Assembly (NCBI RefSeq): GCF_945952095.1
Contig: NZ_CAMFHL010000024.1
Coordinates: 1-48,934, forward strand
Source of the DNA: an uncultured Arsenicibacter sp.
GTDB lineage: Bacteria > Bacteroidota > Bacteroidia > Cytophagales > Spirosomataceae
DNA length: 48,934 nucleotides
Direction: 5' to 3'
In this document: piece after piece, positions 1 through 9,586 of the stretch
How positions within the stretch are numbered: the stretch's first letter is position 1
How the letters are laid out: each line of letters starts with the position of its first letter
The notes under the pieces: model-generated
Told to the model about the DNA's origin: nothing
Database searches by the model: none
What the model saw: only the letters and a program-made list of their open reading frames with translations
Program-made: the position numbers and the translations under genes

Positions 1-1430
1 TCACCAACGGCTGTGCTTCGGTCACCGCCGTTACCGTTGCCGTGCAGGCGCTGCCACTGGTTATAATCAGCACAAGTAACAGCGCTCCAATTTGTTCCGG
101 ACAAACAGTATCGTTGAGTGCCAGCGGGGCTACCAGTTATCTCTGGTCAAACGGTGAAACCGGCACCAGTATTCAGGTAGCGCCAATGACTACAACGACG
201 TACTCAGTAGTGGGCACAATTAATGGATGTACAGGAGTAGGACAGATCACACGCTATGTAACGCCTTGCCCGCTGACGCTATCGGCCGTCATCACCGACT
301 GCACACCAGGCCAGTTATCGTTGCAGCTTAATGCCAGCGGCGGCACCGGTTCACCTTATCAGTATGCCGGGGTCGGTGTTACAGCATGGACAACCCAGTC
401 GGGCCCATTTGCTGTTTCGGTTTATGCTGATACTACACCGCTGAATATTTGGGTACGTAATACCGACAATCCGGCTTATCTGGTACAATACACCTTATCT
501 ATACCGGCCTGCGCACGGCCACTACCTGTAACCATCAACCAACCGGCCAGTGAAACCGGTAGCCAGCCGTTACACATTACAGGAGCCAGTATCAATTGTT
601 CGAACCAGCGGATAACAATTTCTACTACCGGTGGCAGTAACGCAACTCTTTATCAGCGAATCGTGCTTGTTACTGGTTTTCTTCCGATTAATCAGGACCT
701 TATACTTGACTACGGTGTATTTGCAGAACGCAAACCGGTACAGCTTCAGGTTCAGCAAAACGGCGTCAGTTCTCCGCTTTTTACCTTTGACTATACCGAC
801 CAATGCCCCCTTGTCACAATTACTCCGCCAGCTACCCAAACGTTCGCAATTCCGCAGCAATCCTGCGCCAGCCCGGCAGCAACCCTCGGGCAACCGCTGG
901 CACTTTCTGCATCACTGACCTGTCAGGGAAGTAATGGTGTGCTGTCGTTTTTTCCGCGCGGGGGCCAGCTTCAGGCGAATACCGTATTTGAATTTATGAG
1001 TCCCGGCATCACCGGCTGGACTACCAGCTGCACCGTCAGCGTGACCGAGGCCGATCCCGTGCTGGTTACATTTGTCCGCCAGCGTAACGTGGTGACCAAT
1101 GAGGTACTGGCGCAGACAACCTACACGCTGACGAATCCGTGTGCATCCGGCGCCGGACGGACAGCACTTACCGATGATAGCTTCTCGGTAAGCATTCTCG
1201 GGAATCCGACTACCGCCCGCCAAGCTACGGTGGCCATCGCCGGCCGGGCAGGGCAGCAACTGTGGCTGACGGTGACCGATACGCAGGGGAGAATCATCAG
1301 TAGCCGTCAGATTGACGCAACGCCGTGGCCTGTGCCCTATCAGGCAGAACTCGGCTCCGCCGCAGGCGTTTACCTGCTGACCGTACGTAGTATACAAAAA
1401 CGGCAAACGTTTAGCATTATCAGATACTAA
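1..1430 (+). CDS. 3' part of a large T9SS-secreted Ig-like surface protein (5' end outside window)
   Basis: The reading frame is open from base 3, so the gene starts before the window and the GTG at 42 is internal. What is visible is a chain of Cys-containing Ig-like modules: one with the motif ICSGQTVSLSASGATSYLW, a module starting PLTLSAVITDCTPGQLSL, a third starting ITGASINCSNQRITIS, and a fourth starting CASPAATLGQPLALSA. The last 80 or so residues have the form of a type A T9SS C-terminal sorting domain, with SILGNPT near its start and AGVYLLTV near the end. Such proteins cross the outer membrane by T9SS and are anchored at the surface or released. Adhesion or matrix binding is an inference from the architecture. 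The last three modules are closely paralogous to those of the minus-strand protein at 6657-9482. Confidence 0.85.
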   Translation, partial: TNGCASVTAVTVAVQALPLVIISTSNSAPICSGQTVSLSASGATSYLWSNGETGTSIQVAPMTTTTYSVVGTINGCTGVGQITRYVTPCPLTLSAVITDCTPGQLSLQLNASGGTGSPYQYAGVGVTAWTTQSGPFAVSVYADTTPLNIWVRNTDNPAYLVQYTLSIPACARPLPVTINQPASETGSQPLHITGASINCSNQRITISTTGGSNATLYQRIVLVTGFLPINQDLILDYGVFAERKPVQLQVQQNGVSSPLFTFDYTDQCPLVTITPPATQTFAIPQQSCASPAATLGQPLALSASLTCQGSNGVLSFFPRGGQLQANTVFEFMSPGITGWTTSCTVSVTEADPVLVTFVRQRNVVTNEVLAQTTYTLTNPCASGAGRTALTDDSFSVSILGNPTTARQATVAIAGRAGQQLWLTVTDTQGRIISSRQIDATPWPVPYQAELGSAAGVYLLTVRSIQKRQTFSIIRY

Positions 1431-1467
1431 TTCGAGCAACGGTACTCATTTACAACCAAAAACCTGG

Positions 1468-1475
1468 TAGGTTTG
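1468..1475 (+). promoter_or_regulatory. Putative -7 promoter element TAGGTTTG
   Basis: TAGGTTTG matches the Bacteroidota -7 consensus TAnnTTTG and lies 32 bases before the nuclease start at 1508. No TTTG is found at the usual -33 distance, so the call rests on the -7 element alone. Confidence 0.35.
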
Positions 1476-1507
1476 CACTGTAGTTAATCAGCAACTAATC
1501 CATTTAT

Positions 1508-4500
1508 ATGATTCGTATTTTACGTTCAGTTGCATGGGTTCTCACCGGCGTTCTGCTGCTTACCCGGACAGCACAGGCGCAGATCGGGTTCACCCCATCT
1601 TCACTGACCTATACCCAGACGTTTACGGCACCGACCCTGCCGCAAACCGGTACAGGTACCCTTAATCCAAACTCCGCAACAACACCGGGCGCATTAGGTC
1701 TGTACGTTGAAAAAACAGGCGCCAACAGCCCCAACCTGATTACCGCCAACAACGGAGCCAGCAACTCCGGCGGCGTATTCAGCTACGGTCCGACCGACGA
1801 TCCGGACCGTGCCCTCGGCACAATCGGCTCCAGCAATGCGGCCGCCGGTAACTTCTCGTATGGTTTCCGGTTTAAAAACACAACCGGCAGCACGATTACC
1901 TCCCTTGCCATCAGCTATGCCGGTGAACAGTGGCGGAATGCTGCCGCAGCGGCTCAGACCATTACCGTTGCCTACCTCGTGGCCAGCTCCGTTACCTCTA
2001 CCTCACCGGCTGCCGGATCGGCACCCGCCGGCTATACGCAGGTGCCGGAACTGAACTTTACCAGTCCGGTTACGGGCGGAACCGCCGGCGCCCTTGATGG
2101 CAACGCCGCGGCCAACCGCGTGCTGATTTCCCGTACCATTGTGGTCGACATTCCCGACGGACAGGAAATCATGCTCCGCTGGTACGACCCTGATCACACC
2201 GGCTCCGACCACGGCCTGGCCATCGACGACCTGACCGTTATCGCCTCGACCGGCACCCCACCGGTGCAGACTGCCCTGAGCGTCAACCCGACATCGCTGA
2301 ATAACTTTGCGGCGGTACAGGGCACCCCTTCACCGGCCCAGAGCGTTGTAGTTACCGCCAGCGGCCTGACAGCGCCGATTGGCCTGACAGCACCGGCCGG
2401 CATTGAACTCAGCTCCGACAATGTGACCTTTACAGCCACCCTCAGCCTGCCGGCCGCCACAACCAGCACAACGGTTTACGCCCGCTTAACGGGTGCGGCC
2501 GCCGGAGCCGTGTCGGGTAACATTACCCTGCAAAGCGGCGACCGTACAGCATCCGTCGCCATTACCGGTGTCGTGAGTGCGCCGGGCAGCCAGTTTACGC
2601 CGATTGCTACCGTCCGGAGCTATCCGACGGGCATCAATACGGTAGCGGCGGGCCGGGTAACGGTCAGCAGCCAGTTTGGCGGCAATACCTTTTTCATGCA
2701 GGACGGTACGGGCGGCATTCAGCTGTTCCGCAGCACCGAAGCACTTGGCAATCAGGTTCAGTTAGGCGACTCAATTCAGGTGGCCGGTGCGACCGCTGTC
2801 TTCCAGGGCGGCAAAGAAATCGTGGTGTCAAGCATGACCATTGTGTCGGGCGTTCCGAACCGGATACCGGCGCCGAAAGTCATCACCCTTGATCAGCTGG
2901 CCGCCAGCGAAGGCTTGCTGGTGCAGGTACAGGGCGTTACCATCGGCGGTAGCGGCGATGTATTTGCCGCCACGACCTACCCGCTCACCGGCGGCGGTCA
3001 GTCGGGTACCCTGTTTATCCGCGCGTCTACCGACCTGAACGGCTCGACCAAACCTGCAGGCAGCATCACCATTACCGGTATCAGCGAGCACTTTACCAGC
3101 GGCAATACCAACATTACCGAACTGATGCCGCGCTTCCTGCCGGACGTGCCGGGCTCGGCTACGGTAGCCCTCGCCGACCAGACCTGCGGCGGTTCGCAGA
3201 CCATCGCGCTGTCACCGGATCAGACCTTCGATGTGGCCACGTTCAACCTTGAGTTTTTCGGTGCTGACAGCGGCGTAATTACCTGCCCGACCTCACCAAC
3301 CGCCCGGCCGTATGCCGACAACGGACCAACCAACGAACTGTTACAGGCACAGAATGTAGCTACCGTGCTGAATAAACTGAATGCCGACGTGTATGTGGTG
3401 GAAGAGGTCAGTGACCAGAACCTGCTGTCACAGGTTGTGAGCAACAGTCTGAGCGGCTATAGCCTGGTGTGCTCAGACAAATTCTCGTACTACTTCCAGG
3501 CCGACTGCGATCAGTCGGTGAACAGCGACGGTACGGTTTTCGGCCCATCGTATCTGGCCCAGAAAGTCTGCGTGATCTATAAAACCAGCACCGTTAGCTT
3601 CCTGCCCGGCGAAAGCCGCGCCCTGTTCGACGGCAAGTATAATTACCCGAATGCCAACAACTGGTCATCGGGCCGGTTACCGTATCTGTTTGCGGCTAAT
3701 GTGACCGTCAACGGGGTAACCCAGAAAGTCTACATTGTCGGTATTCACGCAAAATCAGGATCGGCAACGGCTGATTATACCCGCCGCCGCGACGACATTC
3801 TGGAACTGAAAGCCGAACTGGACGCGAACTATCCGAATGCCAACGTGATCATCGCCGGTGACTACAACGACCAGATTCTGACATCCATTGCTACCAATCA
3901 GCCGTCATCGTACCGTGCGTTCGACGTACTTGACAACGGCAACGACAACCCTGATTACGAAATCCTGACCAAGGCGCTGGAAGCCCAGGGTTGCCGGTCA
4001 TTCAACTCGGGCAGCTTCCTGGATCATATCACGATTTCAAACGAATTGCAGCCGGCCTATATCGCCAATTCAGCGTTTGTATTCCAGCCCGGCATTCTGA
4101 ACTATGCCAACACGACGTCTGATCACTTCCCGGTACTGGCCCGTTTCGACCTGAGCAAACTGGTTCCGGCACAAGGCGGTTCCCTTGCCCTGACCCAACC
4201 GCTGTATAACTGCACAACCCGTCAGATTACGTTTCAGTCGACGGGCGGTAACGGCTCGGCGGTTGAATACCGCGCCATCGGTGTCCGTGACTGGGGTACG
4301 AATCCGGTTGCCTTCATCGAAGCCCCGGTTGTGGCCGATCCGAACAACACAACCATTCTGCTGGAAGCCCGTCAGAACGGCGTGACCGTTACCCGCGTGT
4401 TCAACTTCCGGACCGCTGACTGCGGTGGTACCACGACTCCGCCGACGCAGCCGGGCTCGCTGTCGCTGCTGGCGCCGCAATACAACTGCGCTACCCGCCA

Positions 4501-4978
4501 GATCACGTTCCAGAGTGCCGGCGGCAATGGCTCAGCCGTTGAGTTCCGCGCCATCGGTGTCCGTGACTGGAGCACCAACCCGGTCGCCTTCATCGAAGCA
4601 CCGGTTGTGGCCGATCCGAACAATTCGACTATCCAGATGGAAGCCCGTCAGAACGGTGTGGTCGTGACGCGTTCGTTCAACTTCCGGACAGCCTGCGCGG
4701 CCGCCCGCGAAGCCACCCGCAGCGGTGAGCTGCAGGTAACGCTGCTCGGTAACCCGACCCTGTCAGACATGCTTGACGTTGAGATCCGTGGCGCCGAAGG
4801 GCAGCCGGTACAGCTCCTGCTGGTCGACGGACAGGGCAAACAGATCAGTGCGCAGACCATTGACCGCGCCGGTGCCGCTGAGCAGCAGCGCCTCAAACTG
4901 GGTCGTTCGGCCGGGATGTATTTCCTGAACGTATCGACCGCAACGCAGCAGAAAACGGTAAAAGTGATCCGGCAGTAA
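1508..4978 (+). CDS. Secreted multidomain endonuclease (EEP fold) with T9SS sorting domain
   Basis: 1156 residues. Residues 1-25 are a signal peptide ending TAQAQ. Residues 26-250 form a beta-rich module of unknown role, and 252-358 an Ig-like module starting ALSVNPTSL. Residues 362-550 resemble the OB-fold nucleic-acid-binding module found in ExeM/NucH-like extracellular nucleases. Residues 573-882 are an endonuclease/exonuclease/phosphatase domain: FNLEFF (Asn580), VVEEVSD (Glu632/633), GIHAKSG (His747), AGDYND (Asp785, Asn787), LDHI (Asp839, His840) and TSDHFP (Asp872, His873). These are the residues expected for metal-dependent phosphodiester cleavage. Two near-identical 80-residue modules follow (about 891-972 and 983-1063). 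Residues from about 1075 to the end are a T9SS sorting domain ending in VKVIRQ. Likely substrates are extracellular DNA or RNA, for nutrition or matrix remodelling (inference). A terminator follows directly. Confidence 0.85.
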   Translation: MIRILRSVAWVLTGVLLLTRTAQAQIGFTPSSLTYTQTFTAPTLPQTGTGTLNPNSATTPGALGLYVEKTGANSPNLITANNGASNSGGVFSYGPTDDPDRALGTIGSSNAAAGNFSYGFRFKNTTGSTITSLAISYAGEQWRNAAAAAQTITVAYLVASSVTSTSPAAGSAPAGYTQVPELNFTSPVTGGTAGALDGNAAANRVLISRTIVVDIPDGQEIMLRWYDPDHTGSDHGLAIDDLTVIASTGTPPVQTALSVNPTSLNNFAAVQGTPSPAQSVVVTASGLTAPIGLTAPAGIELSSDNVTFTATLSLPAATTSTTVYARLTGAAAGAVSGNITLQSGDRTASVAITGVVSAPGSQFTPIATVRSYPTGINTVAAGRVTVSSQFGGNTFFMQDGTGGIQLFRSTEALGNQVQLGDSIQVAGATAVFQGGKEIVVSSMTIVSGVPNRIPAPKVITLDQLAASEGLLVQVQGVTIGGSGDVFAATTYPLTGGGQSGTLFIRASTDLNGSTKPAGSITITGISEHFTSGNTNITELMPRFLPDVPGSATVALADQTCGGSQTIALSPDQTFDVATFNLEFFGADSGVITCPTSPTARPYADNGPTNELLQAQNVATVLNKLNADVYVVEEVSDQNLLSQVVSNSLSGYSLVCSDKFSYYFQADCDQSVNSDGTVFGPSYLAQKVCVIYKTSTVSFLPGESRALFDGKYNYPNANNWSSGRLPYLFAANVTVNGVTQKVYIVGIHAKSGSATADYTRRRDDILELKAELDANYPNANVIIAGDYNDQILTSIATNQPSSYRAFDVLDNGNDNPDYEILTKALEAQGCRSFNSGSFLDHITISNELQPAYIANSAFVFQPGILNYANTTSDHFPVLARFDLSKLVPAQGGSLALTQPLYNCTTRQITFQSTGGNGSAVEYRAIGVRDWGTNPVAFIEAPVVADPNNTTILLEARQNGVTVTRVFNFRTADCGGTTTPPTQPGSLSLLAPQYNCATRQITFQSAGGNGSAVEFRAIGVRDWSTNPVAFIEAPVVADPNNSTIQMEARQNGVVVTRSFNFRTACAAAREATRSGELQVTLLGNPTLSDMLDVEIRGAEGQPVQLLLVDGQGKQISAQTIDRAGAAEQQRLKLGRSAGMYFLNVSTATQQKTVKVIRQ
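4178..4695 (+). repeat. Tandem intragenic duplication (two ~245-bp units)
   Basis: Two copies inside the nuclease gene, about 4178-4423 and 4454-4695, encode nearly the same 80-residue module. Both contain YNCxTRQITFQS, GGNGSAVE, RAIGVRDW and NPVAFIEAPVVADPNN. The DNA is also very similar, which suggests a recent duplication or gene conversion. Confidence 0.85.
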
Positions 4979-4994
4979 GGCTTTGTTACCGCAT

Positions 4995-5025
4995 AAAAAA
5001 AGGGCCACCAAGTGGCCCTTTTTTT
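4995..5025 (+). terminator. Rho-independent terminator after the nuclease gene
   Basis: An 8-bp perfect stem (AGGGCCAC/GTGGCCCT, 5001-5008 with 5012-5019) has a 3-base loop, an A run before it and a T run after it. It starts 16 bases after the stop codon. The flanking A and T runs would let it act in both directions. Confidence 0.9.
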
Positions 5026-5188
5026 ATTGCTCCGTTTAATAAAAAAAAACGCTTATATGACAATCCCCATAAAAATAATACTATATCCCCTTACTTTATT
5101 GCAGCGTTTTTATAAACAAAAATCTAATTTTAGTTTATAAAAAGCAAGCAAGTATCATATTTAAACACATTAAACTTTTGTTTCTCGT

Positions 5189-6583
5189 ATGAAATCCTTT
5201 ACGCTTTTCCAGGCAAAAACCGCGGGGGTATTGGCCATCTTTTGCCTGACGGCTACGCAGGTATTCGCCCAACAGTATTATGTTGCCCCGAGTGGCGATG
5301 ATGCAAATAGTGGTTTGTCTATCGGACAGGAAAAGAAGACTATCCAGGCAGCCATTACCACCGCACCGGCCGGCGCAACTATCAATGTAGCCTCCGGTAC
5401 ATATGCAGGTGGTATTAACGTATCCAAAACATTAACCATCCGAGGGGCAAACGCCGGTGTATCGGGTTCATCTACCCGCAGTACAGAAACTATTATCGAC
5501 GGAGGTGCAACCGCCGACGGTATTATTGCCGGTGCCAACGATGTTGTTATTGACGGTTTCACAATTCAGAACGGCGGGGGCAACGTATACGGCGGCGTAG
5601 GCGTGGGATTCGGCACCGTGACGGGCGTGAAAGTCCTGAATAACATCATTACCAACAACGTCATTGGTGTAGCACAATGTCCGGCAAATACGCTGATCAA
5701 AGGCAACAAATTCGACGGAAACAACAAACCTGGTGCTGCGGGCGGAGCTGGTATTTACACGGACGTTGCCACGAACGGACTGGTTATTGAATCGAACGAG
5801 TTCATTAATAACACGCAGAATAACCCGGTTATTTTTGCAGCCACAGCGGCAAACATGCATCAGAATCTGACTTTTACTAAAAATTACATTCATGATAATC
5901 CGGTTGTTGCGTCCTCGGTCTACTGCGTGGCTATCGCTGGCGGTGTATTCACCCAGAATGTGATTATAAAACCAGGCACGGCAGCCATTCGCCTTGGTGG
6001 TGCCTGCACCAATATCACTATCCTGAATAACACCCTGGACAACAATGACTACGGTGTCCGGATTATCGACGACGGCTATGGATTTGGCAGCAACAGTAAC
6101 GTAACCATCCAACAGAACAGTATCGCCTCCTTCGCACAGAAAGCCATTGACAATAACGAAGCCTTTTCCGTTAATGCCACCTGTAACTGGTATGGGACTC
6201 CTACACCGGCAAATACAGTTGTCGGCGGCAATGTTACGTTTTTACCGGCATTATCGGCCGGTACAGACGCGGCTCCGGCAACAATCGGTTTTCAGCCGCA
6301 GGCAGCCTGTGGATCGACACCCGTGGTGGATACCTTTACCGCAAGTGGTGATCTTAGTGCGGGTGCCTGTACCGTTCAGCTGATCGCGCGCGGACAGGGC
6401 ATCCGCTATGTCGTTAATTCACCAAACGGGTATATATACAGCAATGTATTCCGCGCCAATGGGCAGAATACTGTTACTTTTCCGGCGGTTAAAGCTCCCG
6501 GCGCCTACACCCTGACGATTTACGGAGACGGCGGTGCTTCGACTACCAATACTGTAACGGTAAACGGTACAGGCTGCCAGTAG
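5189..6583 (+). CDS. Secreted right-handed parallel beta-helix protein (pectate-lyase-like)
   Basis: 464 residues with a signal peptide of about 28 residues ending VFAQ. The mature N-terminus YYVAPSGDDANSG and the following TIQAAI and TLTIRGAN are typical of DUF1565 / Pel-like beta-helix proteins. Asn-rich coils recur every 20-25 residues up to about residue 330 (NNIITNN, GNKFDGNN, SNEFINN, KNYIHDN, NNTLDNNDYG). The helix ends with CNWYGTPTPAN, a common capping segment. The last 90 residues form a separate beta domain starting VDTFTASGDLSAG. I do not see a T9SS sorting domain, unlike the genes on both sides. Such folds bind or cleave acidic polysaccharides, but no catalytic residues can be assigned, so the enzyme activity is open. 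The gene stands alone, with terminators before and after it. Confidence 0.75.
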   Translation: MKSFTLFQAKTAGVLAIFCLTATQVFAQQYYVAPSGDDANSGLSIGQEKKTIQAAITTAPAGATINVASGTYAGGINVSKTLTIRGANAGVSGSSTRSTETIIDGGATADGIIAGANDVVIDGFTIQNGGGNVYGGVGVGFGTVTGVKVLNNIITNNVIGVAQCPANTLIKGNKFDGNNKPGAAGGAGIYTDVATNGLVIESNEFINNTQNNPVIFAATAANMHQNLTFTKNYIHDNPVVASSVYCVAIAGGVFTQNVIIKPGTAAIRLGGACTNITILNNTLDNNDYGVRIIDDGYGFGSNSNVTIQQNSIASFAQKAIDNNEAFSVNATCNWYGTPTPANTVVGGNVTFLPALSAGTDAAPATIGFQPQAACGSTPVVDTFTASGDLSAGACTVQLIARGQGIRYVVNSPNGYIYSNVFRANGQNTVTFPAVKAPGAYTLTIYGDGGASTTNTVTVNGTGCQ

Positions 6584-6600
6584 TCGTTTTTTAAGGAATA

Positions 6601-6638
6601 AAAAAAGGCCTGACGCGCAATGCGTCAGGCCTTTTTTT
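6601..6638. terminator. Bidirectional terminator between convergent genes
   Basis: A 10-bp perfect stem (GGCCTGACGC/GCGTCAGGCC, 6607-6616 with 6622-6631) has a 5-base loop and sits between six A and seven T. It lies between the plus-strand gene ending at 6583 and the minus-strand gene ending at 6657, so it can stop transcription from either side. Confidence 0.92.
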
Positions 6639-6656
6639 ATATTGGCTACCGGGCAA

Positions 6657-9482
6657 TTACTGCCGTACGATCTTCACCGTTTTTGCTTGCGTTGCGGTTT
6701 TTACCGTCAGGAAGTAAATGCCTGCCGAACGGCCGATTGACACACGCTGTGTCTCCTGTGCACCCGCCTGCTCTACGCTCTTCTCCGCAAACTGACGACC
6801 TACCATATCCGACACCTGCAGGTGCAGCGCTTTGCCGGCAGCATTGCGGATTGTTACTTCCACATAGTCGTTCAGGGTAGGGTTACCCAGTACCGTTACA
6901 TCCAGCTCCTGCTCTTTTCCAGCTGCTTCACGTGCTCCTGATTTTGGAGTACATGGACTGACCAGGTTAACCGATGTCTGAGCCAGAATATTCCCTGTAT
7001 TCACGTCGCGCTGACGAACCATAACCGTATAGTTGCGGCTGTCGATACCCAGGTCAATCGGTGCACTGCAATTGACAGTCCAGCCGGTTACTCCCGGAGA
7101 GAAAAACTCAAATACGGTATTTGGTGCGTTAACACCACCTGTCGGTAAAAACGACATAACGTGCGGTGTACTGCCCGTGTTACAGGTAAACGTTGCCGAC
7201 AACGCCAGTGGCTGACCGAGGGTATTCGCCGGACTGGCACAGGCCTGTGTTGGAGCAGTCGACGTTGTGCTCGTTGGTGGCGGTGTCGTTGTAATCGGAC
7301 ACTGATTCCGGAAGTTGTAGGTAAACAGTGCCGACGGTACTCCATTCTGGCTTACCTGCAGCAGGATGTTCGACTGATTTTGCTCCAGGAAGATACCTTC
7401 GTCGAGCACCAGCGGCTCATTAGCAGCTACAAAATTGGTTACCAGCACAATCCGTTTCAGGTATGGCGAGCCATCGCCACCGGCAGTCGACAACGATACT
7501 ACTCGGGTAGTACAGTTGATTGAAGCAGCCGTAATGCTCAATGGCGGCGTTCCTGTGGTCGATGGCGGCGGCGTTACCGTTACCGGCGTCGGCCGTGAGC
7601 AATCCGGAATTGGAAGCACATAATTTACTATAACCGTCGGATTGTTTGCGTTACGAACCATCAGGTTCAGTGGGCCGGTATCACCGTATACATCTACCTT
7701 AAACGGTCCGGGGCTCACTGTCCAGCCGGTTACACCAACTGCCGCGTATTCGTACGACGATCCGTTACCACCGCTCGCTGCCATGCTGATGTACAAAGCG
7801 CCTGGTGAACACGAATTGATAATAGCTGATAAAGCCAATGGCTGAGCGGGTGGCGGTGTTGTACCAGCCGGTAATACCGATAGCACAAATGACGCCGATA
7901 CCGGCTGGTTACTCTGATCTTTTGCCGTAACCACTACAGAGAATGTCCCCGTTACCGACGGCGTGCCGCTGATCAGACCCTCCTGCGTAATGTTCACCCC
8001 TGCCGGTAAACCGGTTGCGGTAAATGACAATGGCTTGCTGTTCGGGTCAACAAATGAAGGCGATGTGTTATAGACAAATATTGTACCCACCACCGCTGTC
8101 TTGTTCGACAAACCGGTTGTGATTGGCGGCACATTACTCTGAGCACAGAACGCTTTCCAGTCCCACGTATAGGTTACCGTTACTCCGCTCTGTACTGCTA
8201 CCAGCGTAAACGGACCGGCATCCGATGCCGGCAATACCGTGTAAGGGCCGGCCGTAGTTGTCGGGCCGGTTACACCGACCGCCGAGAAGGTAATCGGAGT
8301 CCCGTTTCCACCCTGCGTACGGAAGTAGAACTCACCCGTCAGACAGTTGTACTGCGGAGCGATCAGGCTGAAATTACATGAGCTGATATCAGCCGTAACG
8401 CGGGTTGATGCTACGGACTCGTAACCATTCGGGCCGGTTGCCGTGACCGAATATAAACCGGTCGTCGTTACTATTGCCGCTCCCGAGGTTCCGACCTGGG
8501 CGGCGCCTGCGCTGAACCGGTAAGCCGTGCCACCGCTCGCCACGAGCGTAACCGATGGGGCCGCACAGGTCAGCGTACCACTGCTTATGAGTGTAGCGGC
8601 CGGTGATACCACCAGGTTAAAAGCTGTACTGACACTCTGTCCCTGATTATTGGTTGCCGTGACAGTAACCAGACTGTTGCCTGGTGTCGTCAGCGGACCA
8701 TTGATGATCAGGCCGTTGAAAAACAGACCATCCGGTAAACCCGATACGGTCAGCGTCAGCGGACTGTTTTTCGGATCGGCAAACGTTGACGATGGAATCA
8801 GATACGTAAAACCTGTACCGGCAACGCCGTACTGCGTAGCAATAGCACTCGCTACTGTCGGGCCGGTTGGTGTACCCGAACGAACCGTTACGGTAGCGCT
8901 GACCGATTCACTCACACAGCCATTGCGTGAGCAGAGTGCCGAGATAATTTTTGTTCCCAATGTGGTTGTTCCCACGCTGATGATACTGCCCGGCGCTACG
9001 GTATTTACACCCGCACCGGTTGCACCAACATACTGGATAATCCCCCCCTGACAACCGGTTGCCAGGATGCTGACGTTTGAGCCACCCTGCAATACTGTTG
9101 CCGATGAAGGCGTCAGCGTTGGCGGCGGGTTGCCGGCACTAACAGTTACGTTTACTGTTGTTTGCAGACTAGTGCCCGTACCGTCGGTACAGGTTGCGCC
9201 GAGGGTGTACGTGCCCGGGGTCGAGAACGTATAAATATTGCCGGCAGCCGAGCCACCGGTAGCAATAAATCCAACCGTACCCGCATTGCAGGTAGCCGTT
9301 ACTGAGACAGGTGTACCGCAGCTTGAGCTTGCCGGTACTGCCAGAGTAGGTGGAGAAGGTGCCGCAACAGCCACGGGTGTTTCTGGTATGGCCGCTGCAT
9401 TCACCCCGACCAGCATACTCGTGAATAGCCCGAAGCAAACCGTCAGGGCTAAGCGAATGTAATGTGATACAGATAAATGCAT
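6657..9482 (-). CDS. T9SS-secreted Ig-like repeat surface protein
   Basis: 941 residues. Residues 1-30 are a signal peptide. Ig-like or PKD-like modules follow. Two of them, at about 205-293 and 452-537, are putative-Ig (He_PIG) modules with the motifs FADPKNSPLTLTVSGLP and FVDPNSKPLSFTATGLPAG. A module at 370-447 (FSLIAPQYNC) is related to the duplicated modules of the nuclease at 1508-4978. Residues 547-845 match, module for module, the C-terminal part of the protein ending at 1430 (LSAIINSCSPGALYIS, ITAASINCTTRVVS, CASPANTLGQPLALSA). The last 85 residues are a T9SS sorting domain (VLGNPT, RSAGIYFLTV, KIVRQ). The start at 9482 is supported by the signal peptide. The protein is probably anchored on the cell surface. 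Its ligand is unknown. Confidence 0.85.
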   Translation of the reverse strand: MHLSVSHYIRLALTVCFGLFTSMLVGVNAAAIPETPVAVAAPSPPTLAVPASSSCGTPVSVTATCNAGTVGFIATGGSAAGNIYTFSTPGTYTLGATCTDGTGTSLQTTVNVTVSAGNPPPTLTPSSATVLQGGSNVSILATGCQGGIIQYVGATGAGVNTVAPGSIISVGTTTLGTKIISALCSRNGCVSESVSATVTVRSGTPTGPTVASAIATQYGVAGTGFTYLIPSSTFADPKNSPLTLTVSGLPDGLFFNGLIINGPLTTPGNSLVTVTATNNQGQSVSTAFNLVVSPAATLISSGTLTCAAPSVTLVASGGTAYRFSAGAAQVGTSGAAIVTTTGLYSVTATGPNGYESVASTRVTADISSCNFSLIAPQYNCLTGEFYFRTQGGNGTPITFSAVGVTGPTTTAGPYTVLPASDAGPFTLVAVQSGVTVTYTWDWKAFCAQSNVPPITTGLSNKTAVVGTIFVYNTSPSFVDPNSKPLSFTATGLPAGVNITQEGLISGTPSVTGTFSVVVTAKDQSNQPVSASFVLSVLPAGTTPPPAQPLALSAIINSCSPGALYISMAASGGNGSSYEYAAVGVTGWTVSPGPFKVDVYGDTGPLNLMVRNANNPTVIVNYVLPIPDCSRPTPVTVTPPPSTTGTPPLSITAASINCTTRVVSLSTAGGDGSPYLKRIVLVTNFVAANEPLVLDEGIFLEQNQSNILLQVSQNGVPSALFTYNFRNQCPITTTPPPTSTTSTAPTQACASPANTLGQPLALSATFTCNTGSTPHVMSFLPTGGVNAPNTVFEFFSPGVTGWTVNCSAPIDLGIDSRNYTVMVRQRDVNTGNILAQTSVNLVSPCTPKSGAREAAGKEQELDVTVLGNPTLNDYVEVTIRNAAGKALHLQVSDMVGRQFAEKSVEQAGAQETQRVSIGRSAGIYFLTVKTATQAKTVKIVRQ

Positions 9483-9586
9483 AACTAGAAGGGATTTGAT
9501 AATGGTTTAGAAGATGGACAAACCCCTTTGTCCACCCGATATTCTGATACTTAAGTTTATACCTGGCATAACGGTGTCCCGGGCCC

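Noticed and set aside
570..893. Minus-strand frame inside the first surface protein gene
   Set aside because: No family resemblance; it is a shadow frame of a GC-rich coding region, like many others in the window.
42..1430. Complete gene starting at GTG 42
   Set aside because: The frame is open to the first bases of the window and the upstream codons continue the same Ig-like module, so this is the 3' part of a larger gene.
5159..5188. Promoter ending TTTTG just before the beta-helix gene
   Set aside because: The spacing within TAAACTTTTG does not fit TAnnTTTG, and transcription would start at or after the start codon.
9516..9533. Terminator for the YjbH-like operon (GGACAAA/TTTGTCC hairpin)
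   Set aside because: Only a 7-bp stem and no T run on the minus strand; too weak to call.
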